NCBI GenBank assembly: GCA_000787465.1
Contig: JSYX01000640.1
Coordinates: 1-19,387, forward strand
Direction of reading: 5' to 3'
Length of the DNA: 19,387 bases
From: Thermomucor indicae-seudaticae
Taxonomy: Eukaryota; Mucoromycota; Mucoromycetes; Mucorales; Lichtheimiaceae
Position 1 is the stretch's first letter, and every line of letters begins with the position of its first letter. Made by a program: the position numbers and the translations under genes. The notes below the pieces were generated by a model that made no database searches, was not told the origin of the DNA, and saw only the letters and a program-made list of their open reading frames with translations. This document shows, one piece after another, positions 9,400 to 18,836 of the stretch.

Positions 9400-10828
9400 G
9401 AAGAAGTACATAACAAAGACTATTGCGTTCAAAGAAACAAAGAGCATCATGGCAAGCACGCTTATTTCCAATGAATGTAGCAAATGGTGAATCATGACAA
9501 TAGTACAATGGCGGCCGCATATTCCTGGCTGTTCTCATCTTTAGATGATCCATGTCTGCGCGTCTTAACTTTCTATACCGAGGATGAAATTTCTTACTGA
9601 CTCCTTTCAAGCTTGTGCATCATCATCCATTGCCTCTATCAGCACATGTACGTCTGTAGCGCACTGCCCAAAGAGGTCGTACTCCCATCAAATATCGCTC
9701 TTTCTTACAAAGTGAACTTGCCGCTTTCAAATAACAGAAATCACGGTAAGTCTGCATGAGCAGGCCAAGAAAATAGCTTGGACGTTTCCTAGAGGCGTTC
9801 TTTCATTCTCCGAAGGACTGTCGGCATAGAATGCCTGAAAAGGCAAACCCGAATATGCAGGAACAGCTGCTGTATGCCGCGGTTTCTTACGCGTCGCACT
9901 ACCATACCAAAGTTATCTAATACAACAGTGGGCCCTAGATCTCAGCGGGACATACATGGAAGCCACCGTCTGGCAATTTAACGTTGCGAGATAACAATGA
10001 CGAATTGCATGAAAGGTCACACAACGTCAGTGTTGCGTTCTGGAGACACCGTCATGGAGCAGAACAAAGTCAATTACACAAAATCTACGACGATAAAACG
10101 CCCAAGATCGGGAGGATTGCGGTGTATCTTGGTGGCGCAGTGCACGATGTCCCCTTTTTCGCTTCATTGGACACGTCATCTGATTTCCTCAATTGGATCT
10201 GTGTATCGGACAATGGTACCGTACCAGTCATAGCGGGGGGGTGCCGCAGTAACACCGATTTTTGCTGTTGCCCGGATCATCATTCCTTAGAAAGTTTGAG
10301 CTGGTAATGAATTTAGGTTTCGGATAAAGGTGGGAATGTTTCTCCGATGCCCGGTCTATAACTCAGGATAGAGTGGATGCGGCTATCTCAATTCGGGCAC
10401 TCTCGCGTCTCTATAGATGCCGGAACGACTGGTGCAAAAACCCGGGCGATCTCGATAATGAGATCAAAAAGATGTCGATAACGGGCATCAAGGGCCATTG
10501 GTGCCGCAGCAAATCATTTGTTGTTACACAAAACGTGGACCGACAAATTTCTGATTCAGATCCTAGAGCGGCTAAATTCGGACCGAGAATAGATCGAAAT
10601 GCGCGGAAAAAAAACGAGGAGATCAGTTTATGCTGTTTGGTAGCGAACAGTAATGATCATGGAACGATGGGAAAGAGAAAAGAGGAATATAGGAAGATCA
10701 AGAAGGAAAAAAGAAGTGAATGTTTGTGATCCCCGCAAAGACAAAAATTTTCTATTACGTGGATTGGGTTGGATCGAATTTCCTTTTTTTTTTCATGATA
10801 AAGCTCGAATTTGTAAGCGAAACAAGAG
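9400..10828. other. Intergenic region between divergent F-box and ABC genes
   Basis: This region would carry the upstream sequences of both divergent genes. Short plus-strand ORFs (for example 9984-10307 with 107 codons and 10373-10729 with 118 codons) show no family motif or intron logic, and I treat them as chance. The last 200 bp are A/T-rich with an oligo-T run (about 10782-10792) shortly before the TATA box of the ABC gene. No palindromic PDRE-type site (TCCGCGGA) was noticed. Confidence 0.45.
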
Positions 10829-10836
10829 TATATAAA
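10829..10836 (+). promoter_or_regulatory. TATA box of the PDR transporter gene
   Basis: TATATAAA lies 79 bp upstream of the chosen ATG (10915). A C/T-rich leader (about 10870-10912) separates them, a typical arrangement for a strongly or inducibly expressed fungal gene. Confidence 0.6.
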
Positions 10837-10914
10837 CACAAGCAACCGGGGATTGTTCATCTGGGTTTCTGATCTCTTACTTTATCCATCTCTCCCCTCT
10901 TTACCCTCCTGTGC

Positions 10915-13900
10915 ATGGCAGCCGAGAAATTACAAGTTTCTCCACCCCAGCACGACCAGGCTTCCTTGGCCGAATCAGCGGACACTGTCCTCGAAGGTAT
11001 CGGTCAACGGGGCACTTTTGGTGAACCGAATGCCAATGCAGTCGATATCGATGGTAAAGTTACGGGTCGAAAGGTTCAATCAGACACCAGGAATCACTCA
11101 TATCTTGATGCTCTTAGCTGCAATTGACGAGTACAAAGAGCTGAAGAAAGAATTATCCCGAATCAGCCGGCAATCAACGACAAACCGCGAGAGTAAACTC
11201 GAAGAAGGAGTAGCAGACCAGGATGAGTTTAACCTCGACGAGTTCTTGCATGGCATGTCCAACGACGCGAGGGCGGCTGGTAGCACACCAAAGCACTTGG
11301 GTCTTATCTGGAAGGATTTGAGGGTTGAGGTAATAAACGTACACACGGCAACGTATGCAAATACGAGGCACGCTCATCTTTCTCTTATCCAGGGTCTCGG
11401 TGCCGATGCACACACCATTCGTACCGTGGTCAGTGGTATACTCAACTTGCTGCAATTCTGGAAGCACTTTGGCCTCGGTGTCAAGCCAAGCACAAGGACA
11501 ATCCTGCACGGCTTGACGGGTTTCTGCAAAGACGGTGAAATGATTTTGGTCCTCGGTCGTCCCGGTGCAGGCTGTACCACGCTTTTAAAAGTGCTTGCCA
11601 ACATGCGCGAGTCGTATACCAAAGTGGAAGGCGAAGTCAGCTACGGCGGCATCGACCACGAGACGTTTGCCAAGCGATACCGGGGACAAGTGGTGTACAA
11701 CGAAGAAGAGGATCAGCACTATCCGACTTTAACCACCAAGCAGACCTTGCAATTTGCGCTACGAACCAAGACACCCGGCAAACGGTTGCCTGACGAAACG
11801 AAGGCAGACTTTGTCAACAAGATCCTTTATTTGCTCGGCAACATGCTCGGTCTCACGAAACAGATGAACACCATGGTCGGCAACGCCTTTATCCGAGGTC
11901 TGTCGGGCGGTGAACGTAAGCGTCTGTCGATCGCTGAGGTCATGACAACTCAGAGCTCCATCAACTGCTGGGACTGCTCGACACGTGGTCTGGATGCCGC
12001 GTCCGCACTGGATTACGTTCGCTCGTTACGGATTATGACCGACGTGTTTAACAAGACGACAGTGGCGACCTTATACCAGGCATCCAACAGCATCTTTGAA
12101 CTCTTTGACAAAGTCCTGCTGCTCGACGAAGGCTACTGCATTTACTTTGGCCCGACCGACAAGGCCAAGGCCTACTTTGAAGAACTCGGCTTTTACTGCC
12201 CACCGCGTAAATCCATTCCGGACTTTCTGACCGGTCTATGCAACCCCTTGGAACGACAAGTCAAGCCTGGCTATGAGAATACCGTGCCACAGCATGCTCC
12301 CGAATTCCAGGAACGATACCTCCAGTCGGATATGCACCGTGCCATGATGGCCGAGCTGCAAGACTACGAAGACCAGATCGCAAAAGAGAATCCGGCAGAG
12401 CAGTTCAAGGCTGCTGTTGAAGAGGAACATCAAAAGCGTGCACCGAAAAAGTATCCGTACACTGCATCCTTCTACCAGCAAGTCAAAGCATTGACGATCC
12501 GCCAGTTCCATCTTTTAATCAAAGACCGTGAAGCTCTTATTTCTCGTTACGGCACGATTCTCATTCAAGGTCTCATCACTGCGTCCTGTTTCTTCAATAT
12601 TCCCCTTACTGGCACGGGTGCCTTTTCACGAGGCGGTGCCCTGTTCTTTGCCCTGCTGTTCAATGCCTTCATCTCGCAATCCGAACTTGTCAACTTCCTG
12701 ACCGGTCGTCCCATCCTTGAAAAGCACAAGCATTTTGCCATGTATCGACCGTCTGCATTTTACATTGCCCAAGTCATTATGGATGTGCCTTATGCTGTCG
12801 TACAAGGTATGTATAGCTCATGGAAAGAAGTTAATTCGAATATCCTAACAACTATATTCCATCCAGTTTTATTGTTCGAAATCTGCTCTTATTTCATGAT
12901 GGGTTTGAACCTGACAGCCGGCCGCTTCTTTACCTTTTTCGTGGTCTTATTCTTCATCAACATGATGATGAATGGATTTTTCCGTTTCTTTGGTGCTGTT
13001 ACGTCCAGCTTCTTCTTTGCGACCCAGATTTCCGGTGTACTCCTGATTGCTTTGGTGACCTATACCGGTTATGTGATCCCATACAACACCATGCATCCTT
13101 GGTTGTTCTGGATCTACTGGCTGAACCCGTTGACGTACGGCTACAAGGCGTTGCTGATCAATGAAATGAAGGGGCAAGAGTACTCATGCGAAGGTGAAGG
13201 CAACGCGATCCCGTTTGGCCCTGGTTACGATGACTGGCGTTACAAGGTGTGCACCATGAAAGGCGGTTCGCCTGGCGCAAGCTACGTGCTGGGTGACGAC
13301 TATCTCCGGACAGCCCTCAGCTACGAGCCTTCACAGCAGTGGGCACCCGATTTTGTCGTGATTGTTGGCTACTTTTTGCTGTTCACCTTTTTGACGGCGG
13401 CAGCCATGGAATGGATCAGTTTGAACAAGGGCGGATCCTTGACCAAGTTGTATGTGCCTGGCAAGGCGCCGAAGCCTCGCACCACCGAGGAGGAAGACGA
13501 GCGTCGCCGAAAGCAGCAGCAGATCACGGAGCAAATGGATACAATTGCAACTGGCACGACCTTTTCGTGGCAGCATGTCAACTACACCGTGCCTTTCAAG
13601 GGCCAGCAACTTCAGCTTCTGAATGATGTGTCTGGTATCGTCAAGCCCGGCCATTTGACAGCATTGATGGGTTCATCGGGTGCAGGCAAGACGACCCTGC
13701 TGGACGTTCTGGCGCGTCGCAAGACGATCGGCAAAGTCGAAGGTCGCATCTATCTCAACAATGAAGCTCTCATGAACGACTTTGAGCGTATCACTGGTTA
13801 TTGTGAGCAGATGGACATTCACCAACCTGCTGTTACGGTTCGCGAGGCCCTCCGGTTCTCTGCCTACCTGCGCCAGGATGCTGACGTGCCCCAGTCAGAG

Positions 13901-15445
13901 AAGGATGAATACGTCGAGCAGATCATTCAGCTTCTGGAAATGGAAGACATTGCCGATGCTCAGATCGGTCAAGTGGAGTCTGGCTTTGGCATTTCGGTTG
14001 AAGAGCGCAAGCGGTTGACGATTGCCATGGAACTGGTTGGCAAACCTCAACTGCTGTTCTTGGACGAGCCCACGTCGGGTCTGGATGCTCAGAGCTCGTA
14101 CAACATTGTCAGGTTTATTCGGAAGCTCGCCGATGCAGGTTGGCCTGTGCTCTGCACGATCCACCAGCCCTCCGCCATTCTGTTCGAACATTTTGACCAC
14201 CTGCTGCTTCTTGTCCGAGGTGGCCGCACTGCGTACTATGGTGAAATTGGACCCGATGCACGGACCATGATCAACTATTTCGAGTCCCACGGCGGTCCCA
14301 AGTGCTCTCCGGACGCGAACCCTGCCGAGTACATCCTGGAAGTGGTCGGAGCTGGTACGGCAGGCAAGGCCAAGCAAGACTGGGCTGATATCTGGGCGAA
14401 ATCGGAAGAAGCCAAGGCATTGGAAGAAGAGCTCGAGCGGATCCACCAGACGGCAGATCAGCACCCTAAACGCAAGGCCTTGACGTACGCGACACCTTTC
14501 TGGACGCAGTTCCGTTTGGTGCACAAGCGCATGGCTCTGGCTTACTGGCGTTCACCGGACTATAACATTGGCCGATTCTTTACTTTGATGTTCACTGCCT
14601 TGTTGACCGGTTTCACCTACTGGAAGATGTCGTACACCGCATCTGATATGCAGAACCGACTCTTTGCCCTGTTCAGCACGTTTATCATGGCCAATATTCT
14701 GATTATCCTCGCTCAACCCAAGTTTATGACTGAGCGTCTTTATTTCCGGCGCGAGTACGCTTCCCGATTCTACGGCTGGGTTCCGTTCGCGTTTTCATCC
14801 ATCTTGGTTGAGATCCCTTACATTCTCGTGTACAGCGCGTTGTTCATGTGCGGTTTCTACTGGACAGCCGGTCTGGTCAACAGCCCCGAGACGTGCGGCT
14901 ACTTTTACATTATGGTTGTCTTTTTCGTGTTCTGGGCGGTCACCCTCGGTTTCGTGATTGCGTCCGTGGCCGAGATCCCCACCATGGCAGCCGTGATCAA
15001 CCCTCTGGTGATATCGATGCTTATTCTCTTTGCTGGCCTGATGCAGTCGCCTTCTGCCATGCCGCACTTTTGGAGCGCTTGGATGTATTGGTTGGATCCG
15101 TTCCATTATTACATTGAGGGTCTTGCCGTGAACGAGCTGGAGCACTTGCCGGTCGAATGCAAGGATTTGGATTTCGTGCGTTTGACGCCTCCGCCAGGAC
15201 AGACATGCGGTGACTATATGGCCAACTTTTTTGCTATGGGCGCGCCTGGTTATGTCGCCAACCCGAACGCGACGGACGAATGCCACTATTGTGCCTACAA
15301 GTCTGGCAAGGAGTACTATACGTTGAACTTTGGCTGGGACGCTGCTCACAAGTGGCGCAACTTGGGTATTATTGTTGCCTTTTTCATCTTTAATGTCTTT
15401 GTCTTTTTGGCACTTTGCTACTGGAAGCGCAAAGCAAGACGCTAG
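10915..15445 (+). CDS. PDR-type (ABCG full-size) ABC transporter
   Basis: Exons 10915-11053, 11118-11329, 11393-12806 and 12867-15445 give 1447 aa, the usual PDR length. Introns are 64, 63 and 60 bp. The order is NBD1-TMD1-NBD2-TMD2. NBD1 has the family's degenerate Walker A GRPGAGCTT (172-180, Cys for Lys), signature LSGGERKR (287-294), Walker B with D311 then C312 where Asn is common, and Tyr (LYQAS) in place of the H-loop His. NBD2 has an intact Walker A GSSGAGKTT (857-865), DE 988-989 and H1021, but a divergent signature (GISVEERKR). This is the asymmetric-site pattern of Pdr5 and Cdr1 relatives. The PDR motif IYWLNPLTYGYKALL closes TMD1. The family exports hydrophobic drugs and lipids at the plasma membrane; the substrate here is unknown. 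The start at 10915 is preferred to an ATG at 10853 because its exon splices in frame into the conserved VDIDAAIDEYKEL segment. Confidence 0.95.
11330..11392 (+). other. Intron 2 of the ABC gene, in frame and stop-free
   Basis: GTAATA...TTATCCAG, 63 bp. Without splicing it would add 21 residues between RVE and GLGADAH, a junction that is contiguous in PDR relatives. The conserved GLGADAH block directly after the acceptor supports the splice. Confidence 0.85.
12807..12866 (+). other. Intron 3 of the ABC gene, in frame and stop-free
   Basis: GTATGT...CATCCAG, 60 bp, with a branch-like CCTAACA about 20 nt before the acceptor. Splicing restores the continuous membrane segment PYAVVQ-VLLFEICSYFMMG. 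Retention would insert 20 mostly polar residues there without a stop. Confidence 0.85.
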
Positions 15446-15528
15446 ATTTCCCCCTCCCTTGTATCATTCTCTTTCTTTCTTGTAATGCATTCTTTTGTAC
15501 TTCATTATACATATACACGCAATCCATT

Positions 15529-15538
15529 AATAAATAAA
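15529..15538 (+). terminator. Poly(A) signals of the ABC gene
   Basis: Two overlapping AATAAA hexamers lie about 85 bp after the TAG stop, within an AT-rich 3' flank that follows a C/T-rich stretch. Confidence 0.55.
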
Positions 15539-15563
15539 TACATGCATACAGGACATGCGACAT

Positions 15564-17492
15564 TTAAAAAAGACCGAATCTCTTGGGAGGTTTGTTCAGC
15601 TTTAGCATGAGTAAATCACCCAAGTCGCTGATTTCTTGGATTGCTTTGTCTGGGATAACAAAGGTTAGCACCAGAACAAAAAAACGGAGATGGAATAAGA
15701 TTTCACACTTGCCGAGGTCCTGTCTGGTATGAGATGCAGATATACAAAAACGAGCGCGAGCTGACATGAGGGATGTGGCAGGATAGCCTACGACACACAC
15801 GGCAATACCGCGTTCGAACAATCCCCTGGAGAAACAACTGTCATTGACACGTTAGGACATGAATAACGTGCCACGAGCAGAAAAGAGAAAGTAAGCTTAC
15901 GGTATTTTGGTTGGAGTAAAGAGCAAGAGGGGAATGACGGGGCTTCCATGGTCGCCATAGATAATGAACCCAAGTTTCCTGAGCTGCGAGCTAAAATAGA
16001 GGGCGTTTTCCCTGAGCTGACGGATGCGGCGCTGGCCCTCTTCATCGTGGAGCAAGATCTGAGTCGCGGTGGCGATCTGCTGAATGACAGGGACCGGCAT
16101 GGTTTCCGCGTACACATAGGCATGGTTGCGCACGCGCAGGTAGTCAATGATCTCCTTGCTGGCCGCAATGTAACCGCCCGCGGCGCCAAACGACTTGGTG
16201 AACGTGCCCATCAAGATATCCACACGCTGCGGGTCGATGCCGTAAAAATCACACACGCCGCCGCCGTGGTCGCCCAGGGCGCCGATGGAGTGCGCTTCGT
16301 CCAGATAGAGATAGAACTTGTACCGGTCCTTGAGCTCCAGCAGGCGCGGCAGATCCACAATGGTGCCCTCCATCGAGTACAGGCCCTCGACCACGACCCA
16401 GATCTTTTTCCAGGGCCGGTAGTGGCACTGCTGCCGCTGCTGTTGGCCCTGCGCGATCGCTTGTCGCAGTTTGGCTTCGAGATCCCGCATGTCGTTGTGC
16501 TTGAAGACGCGCACGGTCGCACCAGAAAGCCGGGCGCCAAACGCGATCGAGGCGTGGTTGAGCTCGTCCGATAGGATGAGGCACCCGCGGCTGGCCAGGG
16601 CCGGGATCGTGGTCGCGTTGGTCGCAAAGCCCATGCTGATCACCATGGCGTCGGGTTGCCCGACAAAATGCGCGATTTGGCGTTCGAGATCGGCGTGCAG
16701 CGCGAGGGTGCCGGCTTCGGCACGTGGGCTCGGCCAGACGAGCCCGTTCCGAAGAGTCTCGCTTGCGGCGGCGTCGGCGCACGGACCATGGTTTTGTGAA
16801 AATCCCAGATAGTTGTACGAACTGAAATTGAGCGTCTCCATGACTCGGCCAGTCAGTTGAAACGTCCGGTTGTAGTCGTCGCTTTTGCGTTCCAGGACGT
16901 GGATCGCGCGCGATGGGACACCTGTCACCGGCCGATTCCAGCAGTCGCTGACGTCCTTGTCAATAAAGTGTGTGCGTTTTACTACTGCTACCTTTTTTTT
17001 ATAACGTACCGGATACGCCGATAGAGTCGTCGTGCAAAAAAGTCATCGAAACCGGACACTAATGGCGCGTACCCCTTTGTGGAAAACCCAAGAATTAGTT
17101 GCTTCCCACAACCAACCCATCCCCCCAATCTGTACTTCGTTGATGCCTAAATGGGCGTATTCCTTTGGCTTGAACACCTTGCCAACGCAATCACGCATGA
17201 ATCCCAGCGCGCTAACGATAAAGTAGATATAGTACGTCCAAAAAGTAATAAACAAGGATGGAGCAGGTGGATCGTACGCCAAGTCGCTGTGTCTTTTTGG
17301 AGGGTCGGAAGGCGTCCATCGCCGCGGTGGCAGCAATGTTGTATGGTGATGGTTTCCAGAAAGCTGCTTATGACTGCTGCTACTACTACTAGTGCCAAAC
17401 GAGATACCAAAGGGCAAATCAGCAACCGAAGGCCGTCTTGGTAATGAAATAGACGGCGTGCTTATTGTATGTGCCCTCTTTCCTTTGCCCAT
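15564..17492 (-). CDS. LCB2: Serine palmitoyltransferase catalytic subunit 2
   Basis: Five exons (17492-17136, 17074-17010, 16947-15901, 15837-15713, 15649-15564) give 559 aa, the normal LCB2 length. The enzyme condenses L-serine with palmitoyl-CoA to 3-ketosphinganine, the first step of sphingolipid synthesis, as a heterodimer with LCB1 in the ER membrane. Evidence: an N-terminal membrane segment (about 79-99, FITFWTYYIYFIVSALGFM), the conserved RDCWNRPVTGVP block across exons 2-3, DELNHAS, DEAHSIGALG (357-366), the PLP lysine in GTFTKSFGAAGGY (K392), and the VGYPAT C-terminal motif. The low-complexity N-terminus (Ser and His runs, residues 30-60) is lineage-variable. Introns are 61, 62, 63 and 63 bp; the last is GC-AG. 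Exon 3 is markedly GC-rich. The gene is convergent with the ABC gene (118 bp between stops) and lies 274 bp downstream of UBC6 on the same strand. Confidence 0.96.
15650..15712 (-). other. LCB2: GC-AG intron 4 of LCB2, in frame and stop-free
   Basis: On the minus strand the donor is CTCG|GCAAGT and the acceptor ATCCCAG, with branch-like GCTAACC about 16 nt before it. The length is 63 bp. Splicing joins RQDL to DKAIQEISDLGD as in LCB2 homologues. GCAAGT is the classical form of the minor GC donor. Reading through the intron adds 21 residues without a stop. Confidence 0.8.
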
Positions 17493-17551
17493 TCGACCAG
17501 AGAAGGAAGGGAAAAAAGCAGAGGATATAAGCTAATGGGGGGAATGTTCAG

Positions 17552-17557
17552 TTTATT
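17552..17557 (-). terminator. Candidate poly(A) signal of UBC6
   Basis: AATAAA on the minus strand, about 210 bp after the UBC6 stop and only about 60 bp before the LCB2 start. The UBC6 transcript end and the LCB2 promoter must therefore overlap or nearly touch. Confidence 0.35.
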
Positions 17558-17744
17558 ACGACAAGGATGGAGAAACAATTCTGATACCCTTGTCACTACG
17601 GAGGGTGGTGGTGCAAACGCCAAATTACTTCCGCGTTATATACAATGGACTGGGAATGGGAGTGCATTGGTCAGTTGAAACTTCGCTATTTGCACCAAAA
17701 TGTTTGTCCAAAGAAGAGGATGGTATACATTGTGAAAAGGCAGT

Positions 17745-17761
17745 GAGAGAGAGAGAGAGAG
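17745..17761. repeat. (GA)n microsatellite, 17 bp
   Basis: An uninterrupted GA run directly 3' of the UBC6 stop (CT on the coding strand). Similar tracts occur at 18545-18567 and 19175-19206. Confidence 0.8.
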
Positions 17762-17766
17762 CGGGA

Positions 17767-18783
17767 TCATTGCTGTTCACCAGACACGGATGTGGATCGT
17801 GCAGCTAATTTAGAAACGATAAGATAGACAAACACCAAAAGCACTACACTCCATCGTCGCCATTGACTGACAGATCGTGATAAAGCATTTTGTTGTTGTT
17901 GTTGTTCACCCTCTGTTTGTTGTTGCTGTTGTTGTTGTCTTTGTTGTTGAGGTCGTGACTGAGGTTGATTTGTTATTCTTCGTCGAGTCTCTGACGACTT
18001 TACGGGTTCGTTCGGTAAGGGTGCCAATTCCGGCGTGCACAATTCCGGGAACACAGCTTCGCATTCATTATTAGAGTGACACCATTCCCAACAAATACAC
18101 TAAAGTAATCCTTCTCACCTCTGAATTTCGGATTTTTTAGATTCGTTCTGTGTGATCTTGCTGCATATATACGTTTTTCTGCATCGGTCGTCTTTATACT
18201 TCCTGTGGTTGTTTCATCCGTCGTCTATTTTTACACAATGCATGTTGGGTGAGCACATACGCGCGCGAGAAAAAAGAGCTCAGTTTTCTCTTACCATAAA
18301 ACTAAGCAAGCCATTCAAAATGGTGGCCACGGACCAACTGGGATTCCACAAGCTAGGGTGGAAATCACTCATGGTCAAACAAAGACGAGTCTCGGGTTGG
18401 AACCGTCCAGAAGGTGTCGTCATGCGAATAGCAGGTGGTTTGTACGGGTATTCGGAAGGAAACGTCAGTCGACCATAATATTCCCCTCCTTCATAGGGAG
18501 TGTCTGGAGGTCCACGAATCACATAATGCCTTTATCAAGGGATTAGAGAGAGAGAGAGAGAGAGAGAAATGCGTGTGCATGCAAAGACGAAACTTACCAT
18601 TCGAGAATGTTGCTTTCCAACGGTCTAGCAATGATAAATGGAGGTGGGCTAAGAAAAAAAGAACCGAGTAAGCAACACAAAGTGTTCGTTACACGTCAAA
18701 TATCATTTAGCCAAGTGTTGTTACTTTTTCTGAATTTCCAGGTATTCCTTGGTTAATCTTTTGTACGCGGATTTGGTGGCCAT
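17767..18783 (-). CDS. UBC6: Ubc6-type ER-anchored ubiquitin-conjugating enzyme E2
   Basis: Five exons (18783-18725, 18648-18598, 18529-18295, 18224-18119, 18056-17767) give 246 aa, close to yeast Ubc6 (250 aa). It starts [14 protein letters not shown] and continues through [40 protein letters not shown] and [19 protein letters not shown]87 is the catalytic thioester cysteine, at the same position as in yeast. After the UBC fold come TTGSI and FPEL motifs, a Gln-rich linker (about 181-206) and a C-terminal hydrophobic tail (about 219-236, [18 protein letters not shown]) that fits a tail anchor. In the ERAD pathway Ubc6 works with Doa10-type E3 ligases on the cytosolic face of the ER. Introns are 76, 68, 70 and 62 bp; intron 2 contains a long CT repeat. 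The UBE2J2 family is the animal counterpart; the start sequence and size favour the Ubc6 name. Confidence 0.95.
17890..17949 (-). repeat. CAA/CAG-rich tract coding the poly-Gln linker of Ubc6
   Basis: Clusters of CAA codons encode about 16 glutamines in three blocks split by Arg and by TEGE. The tract lies between the catalytic fold and the membrane tail, where length change is likely tolerated. Confidence 0.8.
18545..18567. repeat. (GA)n microsatellite inside UBC6 intron 2
   Basis: A 23-bp pure dinucleotide run. On the transcribed strand it is a CT tract located upstream of a CTAAT-like branch site, so it may serve as an extended polypyrimidine tract of intron 2 (18530-18597). Confidence 0.8.
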
Positions 18784-18836
18784 GATGGGAGATGTAACAG
18801 GGGAAAGAGTGTTTTTCGGCTCAGGCTTCACCAGAA

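Noticed and set aside
10373..10729. 118-codon plus-strand ORF upstream of the ABC gene
   Set aside because: Lys/Arg-rich end from an A-rich tract, no recognisable domain, and it sits in the presumed ABC promoter region.
10853..11117. Reading the ABC transporter as one uninterrupted 1530-codon ORF from ATG 10853
   Set aside because: The N-terminal 80 codons of that frame have no family resemblance. The ATG at 10915 plus a 64-bp GT-AG intron gives the conserved VDIDAAIDEYKEL start, and two more introns interrupt conserved blocks.
13895..15349. Minus-strand ORFs of 209 and 184 codons within the ABC gene
   Set aside because: They are antisense shadows of the confirmed coding exons.
15948..16574. 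208-codon plus-strand ORF and other long ORFs over LCB2 exon 3
   Set aside because: They are antisense or shifted shadows of a GC-rich LCB2 exon with strong codon bias; the translations lack family features.
18100..18119. Acceptor TTTAG at about 18101-18105 as the start of UBC6 exon 5
   Set aside because: The intron would be under 20 bp. The later AAG acceptor gives a 62-bp intron with a CTAAT branch and joins KFR to AVFPEL as in the family.
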